5,984 bases of DNA, taken from Acidobacteriaceae bacterium (GTDB taxonomy: Bacteria > Acidobacteriota > Terriglobia > Terriglobales > Acidobacteriaceae). Positions 1 through 5,984 of the stretch are shown here, one piece after another; position 1 is the first letter of the stretch, and every line of letters begins with the position of its first letter. The stretch covers positions 1 through 5,984 of the forward strand of contig PLSH01000422.1 of the NCBI GenBank assembly GCA_003165095.1. Direction: 5' to 3'. The translations under genes were made by a program, and so were the position numbers. The notes beneath the pieces were generated by a model. That model saw only the letters and a program-made list of their open reading frames with translations. It made no database searches and was not told the origin of the DNA.

Positions 1-4
1 CTAT

Positions 5-23
5 GTGCCGCCATTCACGGCAC
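5..23 (-). terminator. Possible hairpin downstream of sdhB
   Basis: Two perfect 6-base arms (GTGCCG and CGGCAC) flank a 7-base loop, about 52 bases past the sdhB stop codon. The position suits the end of the sdh operon. No T tract follows in the sdhB direction, so it is not a typical intrinsic terminator and could be chance in GC-rich DNA. Apart from this hairpin I see nothing in the 74 bases between the left edge and sdhB. Confidence 0.22.
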
Positions 24-74
24 TGGTCGCACGGTAACACCACACGTCTGCTCTGAGCGAAGATCGCGGAATCG

Positions 75-824
75 CTATCCCCGCAAAAAGTCCTTGGCCT
101 TCTGGATCAGCACATCGCGGCCGATGTCGGAGATCGCCTCGGTCAGCGGTAATTGCTTGGGGCAGGCCTCCACGCAATTCTGCGCAAACCCGCACTCCTG
201 CACGCCGCCGTCGCCGGCCAGCGCTCGCAGCCGGTCTTCCTTGAACACTTTCCCGGTCGGATGATTGTTGAACAGCTTTACCTGCGCGATGGTGGCCGCG
301 CCCACAAAGCCCGTGTCATCGTTGAACTGCGGACAGACTTCCATGCAGCAGCAGCAACTGATGCAATTCGAGAGCGGGTAATTGGCCTCCTGCTGCTGCG
401 GAAACACGCGCGGCCCCGAGCCCAGATCGTACGTTCCATCCACCGGAACCCAGGCCTTCACGGCCATCAGGTTCTCAAACAAGACTGACCGGTCGACTTG
501 CAAATCGCGCACCAGCGGAAACTTCGAGAGCGGCTCCACACGGATCGGCTGCTCCAGGTTCTCGACCAGCGCCGAGCACGCCATCCGCGCTTTGCCGTTG
601 ATCCTCATCGCGCAAGACCCGCAGATCTCCTCCAGGCAATTCGAATCGTAGGTGATCGGAGTCGTGGGACGGCCGTCGGCAGTTACCGGGTTGGCGGCGA
701 TCTCCATCATCGCCGAAATCACGTTCATCCCCGGCCGCCACTCCAGTTCAAACTTCTCCCACACCGCAGGCGCATCGGGGCTGGCCTGGCGCCTGATCTC
801 GAGTTGCACGGTCTTGTTTACCAT
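75..824 (-). CDS. sdhB: Succinate dehydrogenase iron-sulfur subunit SdhB
   Basis: This 249-residue protein is the electron-transfer subunit of succinate:quinone oxidoreductase (complex II), linking the flavin of SdhA to the quinone site at SdhC on the cytoplasmic membrane face. The N-terminal ferredoxin-like domain has the [2Fe-2S] pattern C63-x4-C68-x2-C71 with C83. The C-terminal domain has C154-x2-C157-x2-C160-x3-C164-P, then C211, C217 and C221-P. By family precedent C154, C157, C160 and C221 hold the [4Fe-4S] cluster, and C164, C211 and C217 hold the [3Fe-4S] cluster. Length is normal for type B enzymes. The start is supported by AAAGGG about 3 bases before the ATG. It lies 66 bases after sdhA and is probably the last gene of the operon. 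One oddity is an unbroken run of four cysteines at 157-160. Confidence 0.96.
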   Translation of the reverse strand: MVNKTVQLEIRRQASPDAPAVWEKFELEWRPGMNVISAMMEIAANPVTADGRPTTPITYDSNCLEEICGSCAMRINGKARMACSALVENLEQPIRVEPLSKFPLVRDLQVDRSVLFENLMAVKAWVPVDGTYDLGSGPRVFPQQQEANYPLSNCISCCCCMEVCPQFNDDTGFVGAATIAQVKLFNNHPTGKVFKEDRLRALAGDGGVQECGFAQNCVEACPKQLPLTEAISDIGRDVLIQKAKDFLRG

Positions 825-890
825 GTTCCCTTTCTCGTACCTCTACCAACTACCCGAGGCTCTCAACCAAAACGCTGGCGCGCGGAGCGC

Positions 891-2669
891 TTACTTTGCG
901 GCGTCGTACCGGCGCGCTCGCGGCGGAATGTATTGCGTATCGACCTCTTCGTACTCAAACCGCGGACCCTCGGCCAAGCCCGTAAAACTCGCCTTCGTGG
1001 TCTTCAGGAACTTCGCGTCGTTGCGATCGGGAAAATCCGGCTTGTAATGCGCGCCGCGGGATTCGTCGCGCAGCAGCGCGCCCAGCGTCACCGTCCGCGA
1101 CAGCTCCAGCATGTTCTTCAACTGCCGCGCAAAAGCGAAGCTCGTATTCGCCCACTGGCTGCGGTCGCTCAGGTTGATCTTCTTTGTGCGCTCCTGCAGT
1201 TCCACAATCTTTTCGTCGGCCTGCTTCAGCCCCTTGTTGTAGCGGATCACGGTCGCATGCTCGGTCATCGTCTGCCCCAGCTCGCGCCACAGCTTGAAGG
1301 GATTCTCCGTCCCCTCGTTGTTGAGCAGTTTCTTGTTGATCTCCGCCTGGCGCGCCACCTCCGCCGCCTGACCGCCGTCACCCTCGGCCGCCGGCAGGCT
1401 CTTTGCGTACTGCAGCGCATTCGGGCCGGCATGAAACCCGCCAAAAATGCAGCTCACCAGCGAATTGGCGCCCAGGCGATTCGCGCCGTGGTATTGGTAC
1501 TCGCACTCGCCCGCCGCAAAAATCCCCGGAATGTTCGTCATCTGCTCGAAATCCACCCACAGCCCGCCCATCGTGTAGTGCATGCCGGGAAAAATCTTCA
1601 TCGGCACGTCGCGCGGATCGTCGCCTACAAACTTCTCGTAAATCTCCAGAATGCCTTCGAGCTTGCGGTTCAGGGTCTCGCGGTCGATGTGCGTCAGGTC
1701 GAGGTAAACCATCGGCTGCCCGTCGAGACCGAGTCCGTATTCATACACCACTTTGTGAATGGCGCGCGTAGCCACGTCGCGCGGTACAAGATTGCCGTAC
1801 TTCGGAAACCACTCCTCGAGGAAATACCAGCGCTCAGACTCGGGTATCTGCTTGACGGGCCGTTTGTCCCCCAGTGTGCGCGGAACCCACACCCGCCCGC
1901 CTTCGCCGCGCGCCGACTCCGACATCAGCCGCAGCTTGTCTTCACCCGGAATGCAGGTGGGATGCACCTGGATGAACTCGCCGTTGGCGTAGTACGCGCC
2001 TTGCTGGAAGATGGCCGACTGCGCTGACCCGGTGCAGACCACCGAGTTTGTGCTCTTGCCAAAAATCGCGCCGATGCCGCCCGTGGCCAGGATGATCGCG
2101 CCCGCCGCAAACGATCGCAATTCCATCGAGCGCAGATTGAGAGCGGTAATGCCGCGCGCCACACCATTCGAATCGATCACCGCGGAGAGAAACTCCCAAC
2201 CCTCGTACTTCTTCACCTTGCCCTCGGCCTCGTAGCGGCGCACCTGCTCGTCGAGAGCATAGAGCAGTTGCTGGCCGGTGGTTGCGCCGGCAAAGGCGGT
2301 CCGGTTGTAAAGCGTGCCGCCGAAGCGGCGGAAGTCGAGCAGCCCCTCCGGCGTGCGGTTGAATGGCACCCCCATGCGGTCGAGAAGATCGATGATCGCC
2401 GGCGCGGCCTCGCACATGGCCTTCACCGGAGTCTGGTTGGCCAGAAAGTCGCCGCCGTAAATCGTGTCGTCGAAGTGCTTGTCGGTGGTGTCGCCCTCGC
2501 CCTTCAGGTTCTTGGCCGCGTTGATTCCGCCCTGTGCGCAGACCGAGTGCGAGCGCTTCACCGGAACAATGGAAAACAAGTCCACCGTCCCGCCGGCCTC
2601 GGCAATCTTGATCACCGCCGCCAATCCCGCCAGCCCTCCGCCAACCACAATGATCCTTGGTGCTGCCAT
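891..2669 (-). CDS. sdhA: Succinate dehydrogenase flavoprotein subunit SdhA
   Basis: This 592-residue catalytic subunit oxidises succinate to fumarate in the TCA cycle, on the cytoplasmic side of the membrane. An N-terminal Rossmann motif GGGLAG (residues 10-15) binds FAD, and H41 in RSHSVCAQGG is the expected covalent FAD histidine. Active-site elements are in the expected order: HPT at 236-238, a SARGEGG segment at 252-258, RDVATR at 297-302 (the R297 proton relay), HYTMGG at 364-369, and a GECEYQYHGANRLGANS segment at 387-403 with substrate-binding R398. The segment before RDVATR, with WYFLEEWFPKYGNLVP, resembles Bacillus-type (type B) enzymes more than E. coli SdhA. Fumarate reductase has the same fold and cannot be excluded by sequence alone, but an aerobic-type operon makes dehydrogenase likelier. 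A weak AAGGA lies 11 bases before the ATG. The upstream small ORF ends 23 bases away. Confidence 0.96.
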   Translation of the reverse strand: MAAPRIIVVGGGLAGLAAVIKIAEAGGTVDLFSIVPVKRSHSVCAQGGINAAKNLKGEGDTTDKHFDDTIYGGDFLANQTPVKAMCEAAPAIIDLLDRMGVPFNRTPEGLLDFRRFGGTLYNRTAFAGATTGQQLLYALDEQVRRYEAEGKVKKYEGWEFLSAVIDSNGVARGITALNLRSMELRSFAAGAIILATGGIGAIFGKSTNSVVCTGSAQSAIFQQGAYYANGEFIQVHPTCIPGEDKLRLMSESARGEGGRVWVPRTLGDKRPVKQIPESERWYFLEEWFPKYGNLVPRDVATRAIHKVVYEYGLGLDGQPMVYLDLTHIDRETLNRKLEGILEIYEKFVGDDPRDVPMKIFPGMHYTMGGLWVDFEQMTNIPGIFAAGECEYQYHGANRLGANSLVSCIFGGFHAGPNALQYAKSLPAAEGDGGQAAEVARQAEINKKLLNNEGTENPFKLWRELGQTMTEHATVIRYNKGLKQADEKIVELQERTKKINLSDRSQWANTSFAFARQLKNMLELSRTVTLGALLRDESRGAHYKPDFPDRNDAKFLKTTKASFTGLAEGPRFEYEEVDTQYIPPRARRYDAAK

Positions 2670-2692
2670 CTTCTATCGAATCCTTTCGCGTA

Positions 2693-2908
2693 CTAGCTCG
2701 CAGCCGGTATCGGCGGCGTAAATCGAAACGGCGCCGCAATCCGGTTCCAAAAATTGATCTGGCCGATGGCCGTGGTGAGAAACGCAACTTCGCGCTCTGA
2801 AAAATGCGCTCTGACGCGGGCAAAAGCCTCATCGCCGACGTGTTCCCGCGCAATCTCCTGAACGGCCATCCAGTCGATACGCGGAGCGGTAGTCTCAATG
2901 TCGCCCAT
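2693..2908 (-). CDS. Small CMD/AhpD-like C-terminal ORF in sdh operon
   Basis: This 71-residue ORF lies between sdhC and sdhA. It resembles the last 60 or so residues of carboxymuconolactone decarboxylase/alkylhydroperoxidase-like proteins: an ARVRAHFSERE segment at 30-40 followed by a helix ending INFWNRIA at 51-58, then a Pro-rich tail. The family's redox motif (CxxC plus a nearby His) is absent: there is no cysteine at all, so peroxidase activity is not expected. I chose the internal ATG at 2906-2908 over an upstream ATG at 2956 inside sdhC because AAGGGG sits 5 bases before it and overlaps the sdhC stop codon, as in translational coupling. It may be a decayed remnant of a longer gene or a real small protein. 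Function is unknown. The similarity is by recognition of the motif, not by search. Confidence 0.6.
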   Translation of the reverse strand: MGDIETTAPRIDWMAVQEIAREHVGDEAFARVRAHFSEREVAFLTTAIGQINFWNRIAAPFRFTPPIPAAS

Positions 2909-2918
2909 ACGAACCCCT

Positions 2919-3686
2919 TCAGAGCAATGAGTACGGCGCTTGTGCGGGCTCAACATAAAGTTGCGTCACCGCCGGAGGCACGTTGTCTGGCGTGTTCCTG
3001 TAGTTGGGCCCGACGAACGCCCAGATGCTCGCCAGCCCCATCACCGCAATCACCACGCCAAAGGCCGCGCAGGCGTAGCCAAACCGCTTGCGCGCGGTCT
3101 CGCCCGGCGTAATGCCCCATTTGGCCGCGAACAGCCATATCCCATAAGCGAAGTGCCAGCAAATGGCGATCATCGCAATAATGTAAACCGCCAGCATCCA
3201 GGGGTTCGCCAGCTCATGCTGGACCTTGGCAAAGGCCATTCCGGGATTTTCAGGAAGACTCCAGCCCATGAAACGCTGGCGAATAACATGCTGCACGATG
3301 TAAGCGAAGGCGATCAACCCCGTATAGCGCTGCGCCACGTACATCCAGTTGCCCGCCCAGGGGTAGTAGACGATATTCGATTGCCCGCGAAGCCAGATGT
3401 ATACCCCGTAAACACCGTGGTAAAGAATCGGCAGGAAGATGAAGGTCCACTCCAGCACGCGAACCAGCGGCAGGCTGTTGAGAAATCTTACCTGCGCCCC
3501 GTATGCAGCCGGTCCCTTCAGGGCCTCGAAGTTCGAGAGAAAGTGCTCGAGAAGGAATGCGCCGATGGGGACGACGCCAAGCAGTGAATGCAGCTTGCGC
3601 CAGATAAAACTGGTGCCCTGGCCCGCTCGCAGAGGCTTTACGCCGCTGCGTACGGTGGGCGCGGCAGAGGGTTGAGCTGTTGCCAT
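2919..3686 (-). CDS. sdhC: Succinate dehydrogenase cytochrome b558 subunit SdhC
   Basis: This 255-residue membrane anchor holds two b haems and the quinone site of complex II. Five hydrophobic segments are visible, at roughly 32-52, 77-99, 120-138, 165-187 and 205-226. The segment RKLHSLLGVVPIGAFLLEH (30-48) closely matches Bacillus subtilis SdhC, with the same 15-residue spacing between its two histidines. By that alignment H48/H133 and H90/H178 are the likely axial ligands of the two haems. A single five-helix anchor with no sdhD defines a type B enzyme, commonly paired with menaquinone. The N-terminal 25 residues are a polar extension compared with B. subtilis. The start has AGGAG 11 bases upstream, a slightly long spacing. 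It is first in the operon, about 74 bases from the predicted transcript start. Confidence 0.94.
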   Translation of the reverse strand: MATAQPSAAPTVRSGVKPLRAGQGTSFIWRKLHSLLGVVPIGAFLLEHFLSNFEALKGPAAYGAQVRFLNSLPLVRVLEWTFIFLPILYHGVYGVYIWLRGQSNIVYYPWAGNWMYVAQRYTGLIAFAYIVQHVIRQRFMGWSLPENPGMAFAKVQHELANPWMLAVYIIAMIAICWHFAYGIWLFAAKWGITPGETARKRFGYACAAFGVVIAVMGLASIWAFVGPNYRNTPDNVPPAVTQLYVEPAQAPYSLL

Positions 3687-3697
3687 GGAAAATTAGG

Positions 3698-3702
3698 CTC
3701 CT
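3698..3702 (-). promoter_or_regulatory. Ribosome binding site of sdhC
   Basis: AGGAG on the minus strand, 11 bases before the sdhC ATG. It sits inside the 12-base near-palindrome TTAGGAGCCTAA (3693-3704), whose arms could pair only as a 4-bp hairpin. A regulatory effect on initiation is possible but weakly supported. Confidence 0.5.
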
Positions 3703-3766
3703 AAGGGCTTGCAGGCTGAAGCGGTCTTAAATTGAGGGACGGAAGTGCTTGCTTTTCTTCATCTGC

Positions 3767-3796
3767 ATTATTGGTGTCCCACATCACCCCCGTCAA
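3767..3796 (-). promoter_or_regulatory. Sigma70-type promoter of the sdh operon
   Basis: On the minus strand, TTGACG (3791-3796, five of six matches to the -35 consensus) is followed by an 18-base spacer and AATAAT (3767-3772, five of six matches to the -10 consensus). Transcription would start near 3760, giving a leader of about 74 bases before sdhC. It is the best promoter-like sequence in the window and lies directly upstream of the first sdh gene. Confidence 0.6.
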
Positions 3797-3840
3797 GGCG
3801 CGGCCGGCGCTGGCAGTTTCTTGATTTGGCGTTGCGTTGA

Positions 3841-3904
3841 AAGGGCACGACTTCAGTCGCGCCGCTATGGCGCGCAAAATGTGTGCCGGCTTTAGCCTCT
3901 GAGG
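3841..3904. repeat. Palindromic REP-like intergenic repeat
   Basis: A compact cluster of inverted repeats lies between rdgB and sdhC. GGCACGACT (3844-3852) faces AGTCGCGCC (3855-3863) with one mismatch, GGCTTTAGCC (3888-3897) has perfect 4-base arms, and CCTCTGAGG (3896-3904) has perfect 4-base arms around one base. Read on the minus strand, the last stem (GGCGCGACT-GA-AGTCGTGCC) is followed by CTTTC. From memory, short elements built of 'GGCTAAAGCC' and 'GACTGAAGTCGTGCC' blocks are dispersed in many copies in acidobacterial genomes, and this looks like one copy. Only one copy is present here, so repetitiveness is not shown by the window itself. It lies downstream of rdgB and upstream of the sdh promoter, and could end rdgB transcription. 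Confidence 0.55.
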
Positions 3905-3968
3905 GAATCTTCAAGACAATCTAGGACACCATCCCCGCGCTTTTGCCTTTTGGATGAGAATTGAAATC

Positions 3969-4592
3969 TCAGGCATAGAGCAGCGGCAGCAGCGCCGCAA
4001 TCGCCCGTCCCCGATGGCTCACCGAAAGTTTCGTTTCCAGATCGATCTCCGCCATCGAGCGATTCAGCTCCGGCAGGTAAAAAAGCGGATCGTAGCCGAA
4101 TCCGCCGGTTCCGCAAGGAGCTTCCAGGATCAGGCCCTCCACGGCGCCTTCAACCGTGTGGTAGAGCACGCCGCCGCGCGCGCAGGCCAGCACGCAGCGA
4201 TAGCGCGCCGTGCGCAGCGCCGGCGGAATTCCATCCATCCGCTGCAGCAGCACCAGGTTATTCCACACGTCGGTATTGTCGTTCGCGTCCGGCGAATCCA
4301 CCATGCCCGCATCGGCGGCAAAGCGCGCTGATCGCACCCCGGGAGCGCCGCCCAGCGCGTCCACTTCCAGCCCCGAGTCGTCGGCCAGAACCAGCGCGCC
4401 CCGAGCGAACCGGGAGTAGTAAATGGCCTTCATAGTCGCGTTGGCGGTGAACGTTTCGCCTTCTTCCGCCGGCGCGGCAATCTCATCCAGGTTCGGCAAC
4501 GGTTCGATCTCCACCGAGTGCGCCTGCGCGGCCGCGCGAAAATCGCGCAGCTTTCCATGGCTCGTCGTCGCCGCGAAAAGGCAAAGATCCAT
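3969..4592 (-). CDS. rdgB: Non-canonical purine NTP pyrophosphatase, RdgB/HAM1 family
   Basis: This 207-residue cytosolic enzyme is predicted to hydrolyse dITP, ITP and XTP to the monophosphate and pyrophosphate, keeping deaminated purines out of DNA and RNA. Family hallmarks occur in order: an N-terminal phosphate-binding ATTSHGK (8-14), EEGETFTANA (43-52), ADDSGLEVDAL (70-80) with D72 as the expected catalytic base, GGAPGVRSARFA (81-92), GTGGFGYDPLF (161-171) and SHRGRA (192-197). Length is typical. The usual Asn of the ATxNxGK motif is Ser11 here. The ATG at 4590-4592 gives the normal distance to the first motif, but no Shine-Dalgarno sequence precedes it. It is divergent from the rhamnosidase gene. 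Its 3' end is 282 bases from sdhC, with a promoter between them, so it is probably a separate transcription unit. Confidence 0.95.
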   Translation of the reverse strand: MDLCLFAATTSHGKLRDFRAAAQAHSVEIEPLPNLDEIAAPAEEGETFTANATMKAIYYSRFARGALVLADDSGLEVDALGGAPGVRSARFAADAGMVDSPDANDNTDVWNNLVLLQRMDGIPPALRTARYRCVLACARGGVLYHTVEGAVEGLILEAPCGTGGFGYDPLFYLPELNRSMAEIDLETKLSVSHRGRAIAALLPLLYA

Positions 4593-4620
4593 GAAATGAG
4601 TGTAAAGGCCCGGCGTTCAA

Positions 4621-4626
4621 TTTATA
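4621..4626 (-). promoter_or_regulatory. Possible -10 element for rdgB
   Basis: TATAAA on the minus strand, 28 bases before the rdgB ATG. It would place the transcript start near 4614 and give a leader of about 20 bases. The region where a -35 element should lie (around 4644-4649, GGCGGG) does not match the consensus, so this is a weak call. Confidence 0.3.
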
Positions 4627-4705
4627 GGATGATTTCCGGCCTTCCCGCCGTCGTCGCGGCGAGATTGACAAAGCCATCGCGGCTTGCATAAGGTTGTTCC
4701 GCTTG

Positions 4706-4717
4706 GAAAATGTTTTC
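4706..4717. promoter_or_regulatory. Near-palindrome resembling a LacI-family operator
   Basis: GAAAATGTTTTC has perfect 5-base arms around a TG centre, 81 bases before the start codon of the secreted rhamnosidase. LacI/GalR-family operators typically have A-rich and T-rich arms around a central CG, so this is close but lacks the CG. Placement upstream of a glycosidase gene fits sugar-responsive control. No regulator gene is visible in the window. No convincing -35/-10 pair for the rhamnosidase was found in the 206-base gap 4593-4798. Confidence 0.25.
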
Positions 4718-4798
4718 ATTTGAGGAACTATCCGCCTCGGACCCCTGTCCTGTGCGCCCAAATACCCTCACCAAACCGCATCAAAAGCGAGCAAAGAA

Positions 4799-5984
4799 AT
4801 GAAGTTTGGCAAATTGCGTACCTTTTTGGCGCTGGGCGCGGCCTTGTTGCCCGTGGCTGTGCTCACCGCCTCCGCTCAGAAGAACCCGGAGTTTACCGGA
4901 CCCGTAGAACTGCGCGTCGATGACCTCCAGACTCCGCTCGGCATCGACGATCCCTCCCCGCGTTTCTCGTGGCAGTTGCAGGATCCAGCGCCCGGCGCAC
5001 TGCAAACCGCCTACCAGGTGCTGGTCGCATCCAGTGCCGATTTGCTCAGCCAGGACAAAGCGGACCTCTGGACCAGCGGCCGCGTAAAATCCAGCGCTTC
5101 ATTGAATGTGAACTACGGCGGCCCGCAGCTCGCCGCCGGCACTCGTTATTTCTGGCGCGTAAAAGTGTGGGATGCGTCTGGCAATCCTTACGCTGAGAGC
5201 GAAATCGGCTGGTGGGAAACCGGCCTGCTCACCCAGAACAACTGGCGCGCTCAGTGGATCGGCTACGAAACCCCGGAAGAGGCAACCGTGCGCAACGCGC
5301 CTGCCGCGTGGATCGCCAATCCCGATTCAAAAGCCCTGGCAGCGGAAAAAGGCCATGAGCAGCATTTCGCATACCGCGCCATCGTCACCCTCGCCAAACC
5401 CGTGCGCTTCGCCGCGCTTTACTCCACCGGGCAGGACACGGGGTCAGCCTGGATCAACGGCACGCCCGTGCTGGCCGCCAATCCCCTGACCCCATGGGGA
5501 CAGATGCCCTGGAAGAAATTCGTCCGCTCCGAAGTGACCGCCAATCTGAGCGCCGGCGCCAACACCATCGCCATCGAGTCGGTTCACTATGTTGCCAATC
5601 CCAACGGCATGGCCGCAAACGACGCGCCGCCCATGAACTCGACGCTGGTGGTCCAGTACGCAGACGGCACATGGACCAGCTTCTCCACCGGGACTGGCTG
5701 GAAAACGGCAATCCACGCCCCGGCCGGTTGGCAGCAGCAGAAATTCGACGACTCGGCATGGAAGGCCGCCATCGTTCGCAGCCAGGCTCCAGACGGCTCA
5801 GATGCGCTCGGCCATCCCTGGATTCCCGACTCGGTTAAAGCGCTGCGTCAGACCTTTTCCGTCGACAAGCCGGTAAAATCGGCGCGGCTCTATGCCACCG
5901 CGCTCGGCGCCTACGAGTTGTTCCTGAACGACGACCGCGTCGGCAACCAGGTGCTCTCGCCCGGTTGGACAGACTATCGCGAAC
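4799..5984 (+). CDS. Secreted alpha-L-rhamnosidase (GH78), 5' part
   Basis: The frame stays open from ATG to the right edge, giving 395 residues of a protein that normally exceeds 900. Residues 1-26 form a signal peptide (K2, K5 and R7, a hydrophobic core to about 22, cleavage at ASA-QK), so the product is exported. Residues 36-143 are an Ig/Fn3-like domain, with the LRVDDLQTPLGID opening and the YFWRVKVWD strand typical of GH78 proteins. Residues 150-330 form a beta-sandwich-like module, possibly CBM67. From 347 the sequence matches the start of the Bac_rhamnosid_N domain (LFLNDDRVGNQVLSPGWTDY, 374-393). The catalytic barrel lies beyond the window, so activity is inferred from the N-terminal architecture. 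Family enzymes release terminal L-rhamnose from plant polysaccharides and glycosides. An in-frame stop at 4721-4723 with no ATG, GTG or TTG before 4799 fixes the start. The ribosome site is weak. Confidence 0.88.
   Translation, partial: MKFGKLRTFLALGAALLPVAVLTASAQKNPEFTGPVELRVDDLQTPLGIDDPSPRFSWQLQDPAPGALQTAYQVLVASSADLLSQDKADLWTSGRVKSSASLNVNYGGPQLAAGTRYFWRVKVWDASGNPYAESEIGWWETGLLTQNNWRAQWIGYETPEEATVRNAPAAWIANPDSKALAAEKGHEQHFAYRAIVTLAKPVRFAALYSTGQDTGSAWINGTPVLAANPLTPWGQMPWKKFVRSEVTANLSAGANTIAIESVHYVANPNGMAANDAPPMNSTLVVQYADGTWTSFSTGTGWKTAIHAPAGWQQQKFDDSAWKAAIVRSQAPDGSDALGHPWIPDSVKALRQTFSVDKPVKSARLYATALGAYELFLNDDRVGNQVLSPGWTDYRE

Noticed and set aside
1..195. 64-codon minus-strand frame at the left edge
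   Set aside because: Most of it overlaps sdhB in another frame, it has no recognisable motif, and only about 74 bases lie outside sdhB.
498..2027. Long plus-strand open frame (509 codons) opposite sdhB and sdhA
   Set aside because: It is antisense to well-recognised sdhA and sdhB. Its translation is Arg/His/Leu-rich with low complexity, typical of a shadow frame in GC-rich DNA, and shows no domain.
1942..2898. 318-codon minus-strand frame overlapping the 5' half of sdhA and the CMD-like ORF
   Set aside because: Its product is Arg-rich, matches no family, and is a frame-shifted reading of sdhA, whose motifs are clear in the other frame.
2909..2956. Upstream ATG extending the CMD-like ORF into sdhC
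   Set aside because: The extra 16 residues overlap the sdhC coding end and do not resemble the family, and the internal ATG at 2906-2908 has a far better ribosome site.
3693..3704. TTAGGAGCCTAA near-palindrome around the sdhC ribosome site as an RNA switch
   Set aside because: The arms leave only a 2-4 base loop and a 4-bp stem, too weak to argue for ribosome site sequestration.
3969..4592. Whether rdgB belongs to the sdh operon
   Set aside because: It is on the same strand, but 282 bases, a palindromic repeat and a strong promoter-like sequence separate it from sdhC.
4684..4731. Candidate -35/-10 pairs (TTGCAT or TTGGAA with AACTAT) for the rhamnosidase
   Set aside because: The -10 matches are no better than three of six, which is not distinguishable from chance.

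Overview
The window reads as a chromosomal segment of a GC-rich Gram-negative heterotroph, most plausibly an acidobacterium (Terriglobia/Acidobacteriaceae-like). That placement is an inference. It rests on a three-subunit, menaquinone-type succinate dehydrogenase, a secreted plant-polysaccharide glycosidase of family GH78, and an intergenic palindromic repeat of a type I recall from acidobacterial genomes. There are no signs of phage, plasmid, transposase, CRISPR or rRNA/tRNA genes.

Layout: positions 75-3686, all on the minus strand, hold one operon read from right to left: sdhC (cytochrome b558), a 71-codon ORF resembling only the C-terminal end of carboxymuconolactone decarboxylase/AhpD-like proteins, sdhA (flavoprotein) and sdhB (iron-sulfur subunit). 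A good sigma70-type promoter lies upstream of sdhC at 3767-3796. The 282-bp gap 3687-3968 carries this promoter and, at 3841-3904, the palindromic repeat. Positions 3969-4592 (minus) encode a HAM1/RdgB-type nucleotide-pool sanitising pyrophosphatase. A 206-bp divergent intergenic region follows, and from 4799 to the right edge runs the first 395 codons of an exported alpha-L-rhamnosidase-like protein on the plus strand, cut off by the window.

How it fits together: SdhC anchors SdhA and SdhB to the inner face of the cytoplasmic membrane and holds two haems. SdhA oxidises succinate on covalently bound FAD, SdhB carries electrons through three Fe-S clusters, and SdhC passes them to quinone. No sdhD is present or needed in this single-anchor, dihaem type B architecture. 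The pyrophosphatase and the rhamnosidase look like separate transcription units with no functional link to the operon.

Most of the window is ordinary core metabolism. The points most worth a second look are the orphan CMD C-terminal ORF coupled between sdhC and sdhA, the palindromic repeat, and a LacI-operator-like near-palindrome upstream of the rhamnosidase.
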